Source: Paenibacillus chitinolyticus NBRC 15660 (GTDB lineage: Bacteria > Bacillota > Bacilli > Paenibacillales > NBRC-103111). Taken from it: a stretch of 64,000 nt of DNA. The notes under the pieces were generated by a model. The model searched no databases. It was not told the origin of the DNA and was given only the letters and a program-made list of their open reading frames with translations. Of the stretch, positions 32,641-41,500 are shown piece by piece. The stretch spans positions 434,001-498,000 of the forward strand of contig NZ_BBJT01000002.1 in the NCBI RefSeq assembly GCF_000739915.1, read 5' to 3'. A program made the translations under genes and the position numbers. Each line of letters opens with the position of its first letter. Position 1 is the stretch's first letter.

Positions 32641-33996
32641 TTATTCGCCGGGTGTCCACCAGTTGCCGGAAACGACTATCATACTCAGCAGCCGGATGCT
32701 GTTATCGAAATAATAGCTGTCCGAGGTAGGCGAATCGACGATGTCGCTCCACAGTTTGTTCAGCCACTGCTGATTGGACGAGTCTATCATCGCGCTTACC
32801 GCAAACGGCGCCGTGAACGCGATGGCGTGATCGGCTTTTTTCACATTGCCCTTCAAATCATAACCCGAACCGATTTTAGCGGGTTTGCCGCCCGTTGCGG
32901 ACTGAATCCAGCCGTTCATCTGGCGGAGCTGCTCCAAAGCGCGGGTATCGCCGCTGATGAGATAATCCGTGGCTATTCTCCATGGTGTACGGCAGGAGTT
33001 CCAGCTGTATTCGTCATCCGTCGGCTCTTCCAGGTATTTGTCCGGAGCCGGTGCGTATGTTCCGTCCGATTTGCGGACGACGAAATCCGGAAGCAGCCCC
33101 GTTTTCGGCGAGTGCTTTTTATATACGGAGTTGATGATCTTGTAGGTCGTATCACTTACTTTGTCCCAATCCGCATTACCAGTCGCGTCCTTGAACGCTT
33201 TGAGTTGATGGAGCATGAAATCCGACGGACGCGTGCCCGGTCCGTACTTCGAATCGCTGTCGGAGGCCCAGTCGCCCAGCTTAAGATGAAATTGTTTGGC
33301 GTGTACGTCCCGCTTCAGGATCGCATTGATCATCTTGACGGCTTCACTCTTGTAGTTGACCTCCCCCGAACTGCCCCACTGTTTATCGGCGAGAAGCAGG
33401 GAATAAGCGATGTCCAGATCCCCGTCCGTCGCGGAGTAGGAACCCGAGCTGTCCACAATGTTGCCCGATGAGTCTTTGGCCTGCTGCCAAGCCATCAAAG
33501 CGGCATCGGCCGAACTCGGATGAGCTTTATAGAACCGGTACAGGCCGTCGAAATAAGTTTGCGCACTGGCGTCGTGCCCCGCCATATATGCGGTAATGAG
33601 CATCCCGTAGCCGTGGCCTTCCGAGCAGGACACCACATTTTTCGGATCGTCCACGATTTTTTCCCGGTTATAAAAAACATAATACTGGTTCGAAATTTTC
33701 GGATGCTTGACGAGGTATCTGGATTTCCATTCATCATATTTTTTCTTTACCTGCTGGTCCATCTGATCCTGTGTAAAATGGTTTGGCTTAATCGTGCCGG
33801 AGGTGTAGGAAACGTGCTGAGGAAACGGCTTCAACGCGGATGCGGCAATCGAAACGTTCGAACTTTCCCCATAAACTGGTTCGGTCTGGATGGATGAAGC
33901 CGGTACGGTTTCCTGAGCGGAAGCCGTCCCCGGTCCTGCTATCAAAGTGCCTAACAGACAAGCGCAAGTGCTTAATTCCAGCAATTTTTTCTTCAT
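32641..33996 (-). CDS. Secreted glycoside hydrolase family 8 (endoglucanase/chitosanase type)
   Basis: Translation is placed at the ATG at 33996 (MKKKLLELSTCACLLGTLIAG), preceded by AGGAGAAGGG; the longer frame to 34101 has no site. The 451-residue protein has a signal peptide ending near ASA, then a GH8 domain. The proton-donor Glu lies in VSCSEGHGYGMLITAYMAG and the Asp motif in SATDGDLDIAYSLLLADKQWG. An (alpha/alpha)6 barrel follows to near the C-terminus (NSCRTPWRIATDYL). GH8 enzymes cut beta-1,4 glucan, chitosan, lichenan or xylan; close Bacillales members are chitosanase/glucanases. No carbohydrate-binding module is present. Two TTAAAGCGCT half-palindromes upstream suggest catabolite or LacI-type control. 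Confidence 0.87.
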   Translation of the reverse strand: MKKKLLELSTCACLLGTLIAGPGTASAQETVPASSIQTEPVYGESSNVSIAASALKPFPQHVSYTSGTIKPNHFTQDQMDQQVKKKYDEWKSRYLVKHPKISNQYYVFYNREKIVDDPKNVVSCSEGHGYGMLITAYMAGHDASAQTYFDGLYRFYKAHPSSADAALMAWQQAKDSSGNIVDSSGSYSATDGDLDIAYSLLLADKQWGSSGEVNYKSEAVKMINAILKRDVHAKQFHLKLGDWASDSDSKYGPGTRPSDFMLHQLKAFKDATGNADWDKVSDTTYKIINSVYKKHSPKTGLLPDFVVRKSDGTYAPAPDKYLEEPTDDEYSWNSCRTPWRIATDYLISGDTRALEQLRQMNGWIQSATGGKPAKIGSGYDLKGNVKKADHAIAFTAPFAVSAMIDSSNQQWLNKLWSDIVDSPTSDSYYFDNSIRLLSMIVVSGNWWTPGE

Positions 33997-34109
33997 AGAC
34001 CCTTCTCCTCTCAAAATTGCGTTCGTTATTCGGTAAACGTCGCTGCCAGCCTTTCTTATCCCGCTTCCGGCCACCTCCCTTGCGCATTTCACCCATATCA
34101 TCTCCTTTT

Positions 34110-34246
34110 AAATTAAAGCGCTATAACTTTAATCTATGAAGGAGATTCGAATGTATCCTTGTGATCAGCGGAAATAAAGATTTCCGGCGAATTAGAACGG
34201 AAGTAAACCGGCCCCAATCCAACTAGAACAATAAGCGCTTTAATTT
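34110..34246 (-). promoter_or_regulatory. Inverted pair of cre/LacI-like boxes before the GH8 gene
   Basis: AAATTAAAGCGCT (34110-34122) and its reverse complement AGCGCTTTAATTT (34234-34246) face each other about 110 bp apart, upstream of the GH8 gene. The core TTAAAGCGCTTA resembles CcpA cre sites or LacI operators. Such a pair could allow looping. Confidence 0.5.
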
Positions 34247-34552
34247 TTAATGTCAACGGCAAGCGTGCCGCCGAATTTTAAAGGTTTTATGAAGGCACTC
34301 CAAATCGCCCTTGCCGGCGTATAAGCGTCTGAATCTCCCCGGCAATTGTACCGGAAAGAGATCAGGATCGGATGCAGAACAAACGCACTCGGATGGAGAG
34401 CGTTCCGTATTAAGAATTTATTTTCCGGTCGGCCCCATTGCTTAAAAAAGGCCTATTTTTGCGTAAACAGGAACAGGGTCGGGTACTCCGGAGAAGCCCT
34501 ATAGAAAGGCAGGCCCAGACTGTACTGCCGCGTCCGGACCTGCCCCGGGTCG
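34247..34552. other. Noncoding gap before wrbA remnant
   Basis: No ORF with a ribosome binding site, no convincing hairpin with T-run and no repeat was seen here. Confidence 0.5.
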
Positions 34553-35124
34553 TTACCGTGCTTCCTGCCCTCTCAGCAGCGTTTCCGCAACCGTAACGAC
34601 CCGTCTTGCCTGATGGTTAACGGCAACCAGTACCTTGACGTCGAAATTGCCTCTCATGTCCACCGTCAGGCTTGTGCCGTACGGATTCCCGCCCGCGTCC
34701 ATAACGGACGCATCCGTATACCCCAGTGGTACATGCTTATATACAAGGACAAGATCGTCGCTTCCTGTCCGCCGTGCACGTTGCTTGCGCTCGTCATGGC
34801 GGATACAACCTTGTTCGTCAGCTTCCCTCGTGCCCACAAGGCGCCGGTGGTGTCGAGAAACTGCTTCAGTTGAGTGGCCACGCTGCCGAAACGGGTCGGC
34901 GTGCTGATGAGTCCGCCCAGGCGATGTCATCCAAGGATGCTTCCGGCACGTCCGCGGTTTCATCCAGATGCGCCCGCCAGGCCGCAGAGCTCGCGCCGAC
35001 CGCCTCCGGCGCGAGCTCTGCGGCCCGGAAAAGCCTGACCTGAGCCCCCGCTTCTTTCGCAGCGTTTTCGGCTGCCCGGGCCATTTTGTAGTTGGTACGT
35101 GTTGAACTGTAATACAAGGGGTTT
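34553..35124 (-). pseudogene. wrbA: wrbA-type NAD(P)H:quinone oxidoreductase pseudogene
   Basis: WrbA-like sequence is spread over three frames. Residues like YYSSTRTNYKMARAAENAAKEAG ... ASLDDIAWAD lie in one. After a small deletion comes STPTRFGSVATQLKQFLDTTGALWARGKLTNKV ... ATILSLYISMYHWG in a second. After a further deletion comes GYTDASVMDAGGNPYGTS to the C-terminus in a third. The normal start (a short strand before VYYS) is also missing. Intact WrbA is a tetrameric FMN protein that reduces quinones. Two internal deletions plus loss of the start make this copy non-functional. It is divergent from the btr-like gene. Confidence 0.85.
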
Positions 35125-35180
35125 TCAAAAAGATGGTTACGTATGCTCTGATCGTCAATCTTTTGCTATACTAATACTAT

Positions 35181-35199
35181 AATTGATAATCATTATCAC
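35181..35199 (+). promoter_or_regulatory. Fur box before the first btr-like gene
   Basis: AATTGATAATCATTATCAC agrees closely with the 19-bp Fur consensus GATAATGATAATCATTATC. It sits 23 bp before the likely start codon. Confidence 0.85.
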
Positions 35200-35221
35200 T
35201 GAAGGAGAGAAAATCATCGCC

Positions 35222-36841
35222 ATGACTGATATCTCCAGCCTCCATAGAGAGCCGGTTTCTGCGCCTCATCTCTTTCATATCCCCCTTCGTATTACCGAAG
35301 TGAACAGCCAAGTCAAAGATCTTGGCCGAAGCGAACGCACGGGTTGTTCCCGGATTTTCGTCGTTCTTGGCGGAAGCGGTGTGCTGCACATACAGGAGGA
35401 GCCGTACGAAGTTTCCCGGGGAAGCCTATACCTTTGCGACGATTTTCAAAAGCTGGACGTTACATCTCACGGCTTGCTGAAGGGCGTGCTTATCGAGTAC
35501 CGGCGTTTGGGCACGGCAGACCCGGACACCGGTGCCCTGCAATGTCCCGAACCTCTGAACGGTTGCCCGGACAAGCTCTTGAGACAGGCTGACGAACTGC
35601 AAAAACTATGGCGCGAGCCCAAGCTGGGCAGTCCTTTCCGGATACAACAGCTGTTCATTGAATTGATGAACGGGCTCTACGAAGAACTGGCTTCCAGGGA
35701 GAGGACCGGCCGCTCTTGGCTGGAGCAGAGCGTTAGTTTCATGCAAGCGCACTTTGTCGAGGACCTTACGCGGGATCAGCTGGCCGAAAGAGCGAATGTG
35801 AGCCCGGAACATTTTTCCCGCGCCTTCCGCAAGTATACCGGGCGGACCTTCAACGAATATTTGACGCTGCTGCGGATTCGCGGCGCCCAGAAGCGGATTT
35901 TGACCGGTTCGCCGGACTTGAATACGCTCGCTCAGGAGATAGGGTATAAAGAAGGCGCGTATTTGAGCCGCAGATTTAAAGAATCAGTAGGCGTCTCCCC
36001 TACCGTTTACCGGGGGAAGTCCAAACGGATCGTCACGCTTAATCAAAACTATACAGCTATTCTGACCGTGCTGGGTATTACTCCCGAGCTCGGCGTTTAC
36101 ACGGGCTGGACCGAGAAAATCGCGGGTGGGCCCGAAATACCGGAGAGGCAGAAATTTAACCCTTATGGCTGTACTTCCGCCAGTTTTTATGAGACGGTTG
36201 CCGCCGCCCGTCCGGACATCATTATCAGTTACGACACTCAAGAGGAAAATAATTCCCTTCTTCCGCTTGCCCCGGTGCTGGACCTGCCTTTTAAAACGAT
36301 GAGCTGGCGGGAGCAGTTCCGGATGATCGCCGGGATCGTAAACAAACGCCGGGAGGCAGAAGAATGGCTGGCGCTCTATGACAAGCGGCTGATTCCGATT
36401 AACCGGCAGTTGGACCGACAGCTTGGAAGCCGGGGGACTGCGGCCGTCTGGGAAATCGGCCCGGACAAGGCTTACGGCTTCGGAAGCAGCCACGGCAGAA
36501 GCTGCCAGATTTTGTATGACGACATCGGCTTTCGTCCGCCTGAGCGGATGCTCGAGCAGGGCTTATCGTGGCGCGGGTACGTGGAGACCTCTATGGAAGC
36601 TATCGTCCAATATGCCGCCGATCATATTTTTATTACCGCGCTGCCCTGCGATTCTCATGGACGGCAGCGGCTGATGCGGCTGTTCCGGTCGCCGGAATGG
36701 CTTGCGCTCGATGCCGTCCGCCGGCGCAGAGTTTACCTGCTGGATCAACCCGAGCTGTTCTTCGGCTTCGACCCCCTCTCCTCCCTGGAACAGCTGCGCG
36801 TTTTGATGAACGTATTGGCACCGGATCACAAATTTACATGA
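35222..36841 (+). CDS. Btr-like AraC regulator fused to siderophore-binding domain (1)
   Basis: The 539-residue protein, starting at the ATG at 35222, has an N-terminal cupin-like sensory region. An AraC double helix-turn-helix follows near residues 175-270 (HFVEDLTRDQLAERANVSPEHFSRAFRKYTG ... LAQEIGYKEGAYLSRRFKESVGVSP). A C-terminal substrate-binding domain of the FepB/FhuD class comes last (about 280-539, KRIVTLNQNYTAILTVLG...). This is the layout of B. subtilis Btr, which binds bacillibactin and activates its uptake genes. The upstream Fur box gives iron control. GGAG lies about 14 bp before this ATG, farther than usual. The protein is cytoplasmic. Confidence 0.85.
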   Translation: MTDISSLHREPVSAPHLFHIPLRITEVNSQVKDLGRSERTGCSRIFVVLGGSGVLHIQEEPYEVSRGSLYLCDDFQKLDVTSHGLLKGVLIEYRRLGTADPDTGALQCPEPLNGCPDKLLRQADELQKLWREPKLGSPFRIQQLFIELMNGLYEELASRERTGRSWLEQSVSFMQAHFVEDLTRDQLAERANVSPEHFSRAFRKYTGRTFNEYLTLLRIRGAQKRILTGSPDLNTLAQEIGYKEGAYLSRRFKESVGVSPTVYRGKSKRIVTLNQNYTAILTVLGITPELGVYTGWTEKIAGGPEIPERQKFNPYGCTSASFYETVAAARPDIIISYDTQEENNSLLPLAPVLDLPFKTMSWREQFRMIAGIVNKRREAEEWLALYDKRLIPINRQLDRQLGSRGTAAVWEIGPDKAYGFGSSHGRSCQILYDDIGFRPPERMLEQGLSWRGYVETSMEAIVQYAADHIFITALPCDSHGRQRLMRLFRSPEWLALDAVRRRRVYLLDQPELFFGFDPLSSLEQLRVLMNVLAPDHKFT

Positions 36842-36894
36842 TCTTATATCATGTATGTGTATCGTTCTTGGGGTCTTTCCGCTGTACATTTAAT

Positions 36895-36913
36895 GAGAAT
36901 GATTATCATTTTT
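36895..36913 (+). promoter_or_regulatory. Fur box before the first siderophore-binding lipoprotein
   Basis: GAGAATGATTATCATTTTT matches the Fur consensus with few mismatches and ends 17 bp before the ATG. Confidence 0.82.
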
Positions 36914-36930
36914 ATTTAGGAGGACAACCC

Positions 36931-37941
36931 ATGTTTTCTCATCAGCGATTCGCCCTATACCGTTTGCAGGCGGCAGCAACTGCCGTCCTTCTGCTCGCGG
37001 CCGTTATTCTATCCGGCTGCGGCGGTCGTGAGGATTCGGCTGCCGGTAGTACCGTGCCAGGCACACCGAACGTGCAGGCTTCGGATGTGAGCGGAACCGG
37101 TACAACGAAGGAAACGGCATTCAAAAAGATCTCCACCGTTAAAGGGGAGATTCAAATTCCCGTCCGTCCCCAGCGGATCGTCGCAGAGGAATATCTGGGA
37201 AGCTTGATCGCCCTTAATGTCGTACCCGTGGGAGCACCGGGATTAACCCTGAACAATTATTATTACAAAAAAGCGTTAAACGGAGTGGCCGATACGGGAA
37301 CTTACGGAAAACTTTCCGTAGAGCGCATAACCGGGCTGGAGCCCGATCTGATCATCACCGGGAACGCGGAGACTTACGAACAGCTCAGCAAAATCGCACC
37401 GACCCTGGTCATACCGTACGGCACGTTGAAAAACACGCGCGAGGAACTGGAATACTTCGGCACCTTGCTCGGCAAAGAAACCGAAGCTAAGTCATGGCTC
37501 GAGGATTACGACCGGCGCATCGCCGCGGCCAAGTCCAAAGTCGATGCCGTTCTGCCTGCCGATGCTTCTTTTACCATCATGGAAAGCACCGATAAAAGCA
37601 TATGGGTTTACGGGGATAATTTCGGACGCGGAGGTCAGCCGGTATACCAGGCTCTGGGCCGAACCCCCCCTGCCGCAATCTCCGATGAACTCATGAAAAA
37701 ACAGTGGGCCGAAATCTCGGCCGAAGTGCTGGGACGTTATGCGGGAGATTACATCATCATGACTGCTAACAACAAAACCGCCGAAGACTTCCGCACCGAT
37801 CCGGTTTGGAGCACGCTGCCTGCCGTCAAGAACGGGAAACTGTACGTGTGGCCGGAAGAACGCTCCTGGTACTACGACCCGCTTGCCGTACTTTCCCAGA
37901 CCGAAGAATTAGCGGAGTGGTTAGTCAAGACCGGCAAGTAA
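36931..37941 (+). CDS. Iron-siderophore-binding lipoprotein (1)
   Basis: The 336-residue protein, starting at the ATG at 36931 behind AGGAGG, has a lipobox LSGC (Cys about 30) and a Ser/Thr-rich linker. A class III binding domain follows (PQRIVAEEYLGSLIALNVVPVGAPG ... EYFGTLLGKETEAKSWLEDYDRRI). It would capture a ferric siderophore at the membrane surface for a FecCD-type importer. A longer in-frame ORF begins at 36568 but overlaps the regulator gene and is not real. No permease or ATPase gene follows; a terminator comes 97 bp later. Confidence 0.88.
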   Translation: MFSHQRFALYRLQAAATAVLLLAAVILSGCGGREDSAAGSTVPGTPNVQASDVSGTGTTKETAFKKISTVKGEIQIPVRPQRIVAEEYLGSLIALNVVPVGAPGLTLNNYYYKKALNGVADTGTYGKLSVERITGLEPDLIITGNAETYEQLSKIAPTLVIPYGTLKNTREELEYFGTLLGKETEAKSWLEDYDRRIAAAKSKVDAVLPADASFTIMESTDKSIWVYGDNFGRGGQPVYQALGRTPPAAISDELMKKQWAEISAEVLGRYAGDYIIMTANNKTAEDFRTDPVWSTLPAVKNGKLYVWPEERSWYYDPLAVLSQTEELAEWLVKTGK

Positions 37942-38037
37942 AAGAACGGGCCGGAAGAAACACCTGTTTAGACTCGCCCCTTACTCTATCTCTTCTCCAT
38001 CCATTCGCCCCCTCTCCATCGCATAGTTTTAACCGGG

Positions 38038-38065
38038 CCGCTCTTCTGACAAGAGCGGTTTTTTT
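38038..38065 (+). terminator. Terminator after the first siderophore-binding gene
   Basis: CCGCTCTT pairs with AAGAGCGG and is followed by seven T residues. Confidence 0.9.
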
Positions 38066-38166
38066 CCGCTTCAAAGGATTTAGGAAGACGACGCTGTATT
38101 GCCGCTGTTTGCTCTCCCGCCAGAGCTTCCGTCGCTTCGCGGCTCCCCCCCTTCTGCGTCAGTAAG

Positions 38167-38185
38167 ATACAGCGCAGCGCTGTAT
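38167..38185. repeat. Short perfect palindrome in the gap
   Basis: ATACAGCGC-A-GCGCTGTAT is a 9-bp perfect inverted repeat. It stands between the two convergent terminators with no gene nearby. It may be part of an extended RNA hairpin or a protein-binding site. Confidence 0.6.
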
Positions 38186-38212
38186 GTAGCAACGGTTCCT
38201 TTCCAAAGAGGA

Positions 38213-38255
38213 GAAAAAAAGACAGTATCCGGGCACTATTACCCGGTACCGTCTT
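38213..38255 (-). terminator. Terminator of the dhb operon
   Basis: On the minus strand AAGACGGTACCGGG pairs with CCCGGATACTGTCTT (two mismatches) and is followed by TTTTTTT. It lies about 95 bp past the mbtH stop. Confidence 0.85.
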
Positions 38256-38350
38256 CCGATATTTGCATTCGCGCTTTTTATGATAAGAGAAGTCAAGTGA
38301 GCGTCTCCGACGGTTCGGAAAACTCCGCTTCCATCGGATACTCTGTCTCG

Positions 38351-38548
38351 TTACTCCCGCAAACTGGCTGGTCTCATATCAGTCCAACTGCTCTCGATAT
38401 ATTCGAGACATTCCTGGTGCGTGCCTTCCTCCAGAACGGCCGTCCAGCCGTCCGGCGTCCGGATAAAAGCGGGCCAAAGCGAATACTGCCCTTCGACATT
38501 GACAAGAACCCGGAAGGAACCGCTCTGATCGTCAAACGGATTAGCCAT
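38351..38548 (-). CDS. mbtH: MbtH-like NRPS accessory protein
   Basis: The 65-residue protein [12 protein letters not shown] ... has the MbtH signature: NxExQxSLWP (here [12 protein letters not shown]) and the final SSWTDMRP. MbtH proteins bind the core of NRPS adenylation domains and are often needed for their solubility and activity. Its ATG lies inside the last codons of dhbF (8-bp overlap), so it is translated with the NRPS. It is the last gene of the bacillibactin operon. Confidence 0.95.
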   Translation of the reverse strand: MANPFDDQSGSFRVLVNVEGQYSLWPAFIRTPDGWTAVLEEGTHQECLEYIESSWTDMRPASLRE

Positions 38549-41500
38549 AGAAACTCCCCTCCTCTTCTTTCGCTTTCGCGGACGACAGCTTTCCGGCCAG
38601 CATGCGGCCGATGATCGACAGCGGTCCCGGCTGGCACAAATCTTTGTGCCGGCATTCGATATCGTGGCGCTCGATTTCTCCTCCCACATAGGGAATCCAC
38701 ATATCGGGATCGATCGGATCGAACCAGTCCGGAATGATCGTCGAATGGAAAAACAGAAGATCGCCCTCGTATTTCTCCGGCACATAGGCCGCCAAAATTT
38801 TGACCGAGTTTTCGTACGTTACACGGAGCTGGCGGATCGTCTCGACACTCAGCGAAGCCAGCGCGCTATTGTCTCCGCGCAGAATCTCTATCGCGGTTTC
38901 CATCGTCAGCGGCTCGTCTCCGATGCTGTCGGGGTCGTACCCGCCGAGAGCAAGCAGAGCGGTCAGCGCCTCTTCTTCGTCCGGCTCTCCCCGCAGCGGC
39001 AGGTAATGGCTCGGATAAGCGTCCAGCATGGCCAGAAACTCGACGGATTCGCCTTCCTTCTGAAGCTGCACCGCCATGGCGTGAGCCACATTGCCTCCCA
39101 GCGACCATCCGAGCAGGCGGTACGGACCCGCTGGCTGGACGGTACGGATGCAGCGGATGTAATCCTCCGTCATCTCGCCCAGCGTTTGTGGGAGCCGGTC
39201 GGGACCGGCTATCCCCCGCGCCTGAAGCCCGTAGATCGGAACGTCCGGGTTCAGATGTTTCATCAAGCCGGCGTAGCACCAGCTGAGTCCTCCGGCCGGA
39301 TGCACGCAGAACAGCGGAGCGCCGGAACCGTTGGAGCGCAGCGGCAGCAGCATCTCCAGCGCACCGTCACCCGTATCCTCTTCGAGCCTCGCGGCCAGTC
39401 CGGCCACTGTAGGCGTTTCGAACAGAAGGCCGATACCGGGATCTTTGCCCCATACCTCCCGTATCCGGCTCATGAGACGGACGGCCAGCATCGAATGCCC
39501 GCCCAGTTCGAAAAATCCGTCGTCGATCCCGACATCCTCCAGGCCGAGCGTTTCCGCGAACAGTCCGCAGAGCACTTCCTCCTGCGGAGTCCGGGGACTC
39601 CGGCTTCCGTTTGCGGAAGCGTAGACGGGAGCCGGCAGCGCTTTGCGGTCGAGTTTGCCGTTAACGGTCAACGGCAGACTGTCCAGCACGACGATGCCGG
39701 AAGGGACCATATGATCCGGCAGCGCCGCGGAGGCGTGCAGACGGATCATGCCTGCGTCCGGTACTTCGCCGGACTGAGCGGGAACGATATACGCCGCCAG
39801 CCGTTTGTCACCCGGCTGATCCTCCCGCAGGACGACGGCCGCCTGCGCAACCGCCGGGTGCTTCTCCAGCACGGCTTCGATTTCGCCCGGCTCGATCCGG
39901 AAACCGCGCAGCTTCACCTGCTGATCGGCCCGGCCCAAGTACTCCAGAGAGCCGTCGGCGAATCTCTTGGCAAGATCCCCTGTCCGGTACATCCGGCTTC
40001 CCGGCGGACCGAACGGATCGGCGACAAAGCGTTGAGCGGACAGCTCCGGCCTGCGCCAGTAGCCTCTTGCGAGTCCCGCACCGGACACGTACATCTCCCC
40101 GATCACGCCGAACGGCACAGGCTCCAGATTGTCGTCCAGCACGTATACGTCCAGGTCGGGAATCGGTACGCCGATCACGCTGCCGGACCCTGCTTCCGCG
40201 CTGCGGCGGTCTAACGGATAGTAACTCACATGTACCGTCGTTTCCGTAATACCGTACATATTAACGAGTCTGGGGAAGTTGTCCGGATGGCGGCTGTACC
40301 ACTCCTCCAGTTTTCCGGGATCAAGCGCTTCCCCTCCGAAAATGACATGTTTGAGCGAAAGATCCGAAGCCTGCCCGGACTTCTCCCTGTCCGCCTGAAT
40401 CAACTGATAGAAAGCGGACGGCGTCTGATTGAGCACCGTAACGCGCTGCTCTTCCAGCAGACCCAGAAATTCGGACGGAGAACGGCTTACGGAGAACGGT
40501 ACGACAACGAGCTTTCCTCCGTACAACAGTGCGCCCCACAGCTCCCATACCGAAAAGTCGAAGGCATACGAGTGGAACAGTGTCCAGGTATCCGTCTCAT
40601 CGAAGCCGAACCATTCCTCTGTCGATTCCATCAGCCGGATTACATTTTCGTGAGGAATAACGACCCCTTTGGGGCGGCCCGTTGAGCCCGACGTGTAGAT
40701 GAGATACGCCGGATGGAGGGCGTGATGTCTGCCTGCACGCAGATCCGGTTCGGGATCGGATTCCGGCAGTTTCCGCAGGCGCTCCTCGCAGGCAAAATCG
40801 CCCAGTACCACGATTTTCAAGCCACTTCTTTCCGGCATACTTGCAGCGGCGTCCGCCGAAGTAACAAGAATCGAAGGTCTCGCATCTTCCAGCATGTAAG
40901 CCAGCCTGTCGGCCGGATAATCGGGATCGAGGGGCAGATACGCCGCTCCCGTTTTTAGAACGCCCAGTACGGCTGCCGGAAGATCCGCCGATCTCGGCAG
41001 AGCCAGAGCTACGAATTGCTCGGGTCCGGCTCCCTCCTCCATCAGAAGGCGGGCAATCCGGTTGGCCCGTTCGTTGAGCTGCCGATAGCTCAGCGTCTGC
41101 GTGCCGTACACGACAGCGGGAGCATCCGGCCGGAGTGCGGCCTGCCCTTCGAACAGCTCCGTAAGGGTGCGTCCGGGGGCGGACAGTTTGCCTCCTGCGA
41201 TCGTTTGCTTGGCAGCCTCCGGTCTCGGCTTGGCCGTGAGCGCAAGCCGCTCTTCCTCCAGCAGCACGCTTATGCGGCCGACCGGCTGATCGGGCTGCGC
41301 CGCAGCTTGTTCCAGCAGCATCAGGAACCGCCTGGTCAATGCTTCAGCCGTGTGCGGCAGGTACAAATCCTTGCTGTATTCGAGCAAACCTTCTATGCCG
41401 CACGGTTCTCCGTCGGGGCGCCGGTGCTCTGTGAGTTCGAAGGTAAGATCGAACTTGGATGACCCTGTCCCCCGCAGCTCCAGCTTCGAGGCGATTCCCG

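Noticed and set aside
36568-36930. In-frame N-terminal extension of the first siderophore-binding protein
   Set aside because: It lies wholly within the btr-like gene in another frame; the ATG at 36931 has AGGAGG, a Fur box and a proper lipoprotein signal peptide.
38646-40214. 522-codon plus-strand ORF and others opposite dhbF
   Set aside because: The minus strand has continuous NRPS domains; the plus frames show no domain signatures and arise from codon bias.
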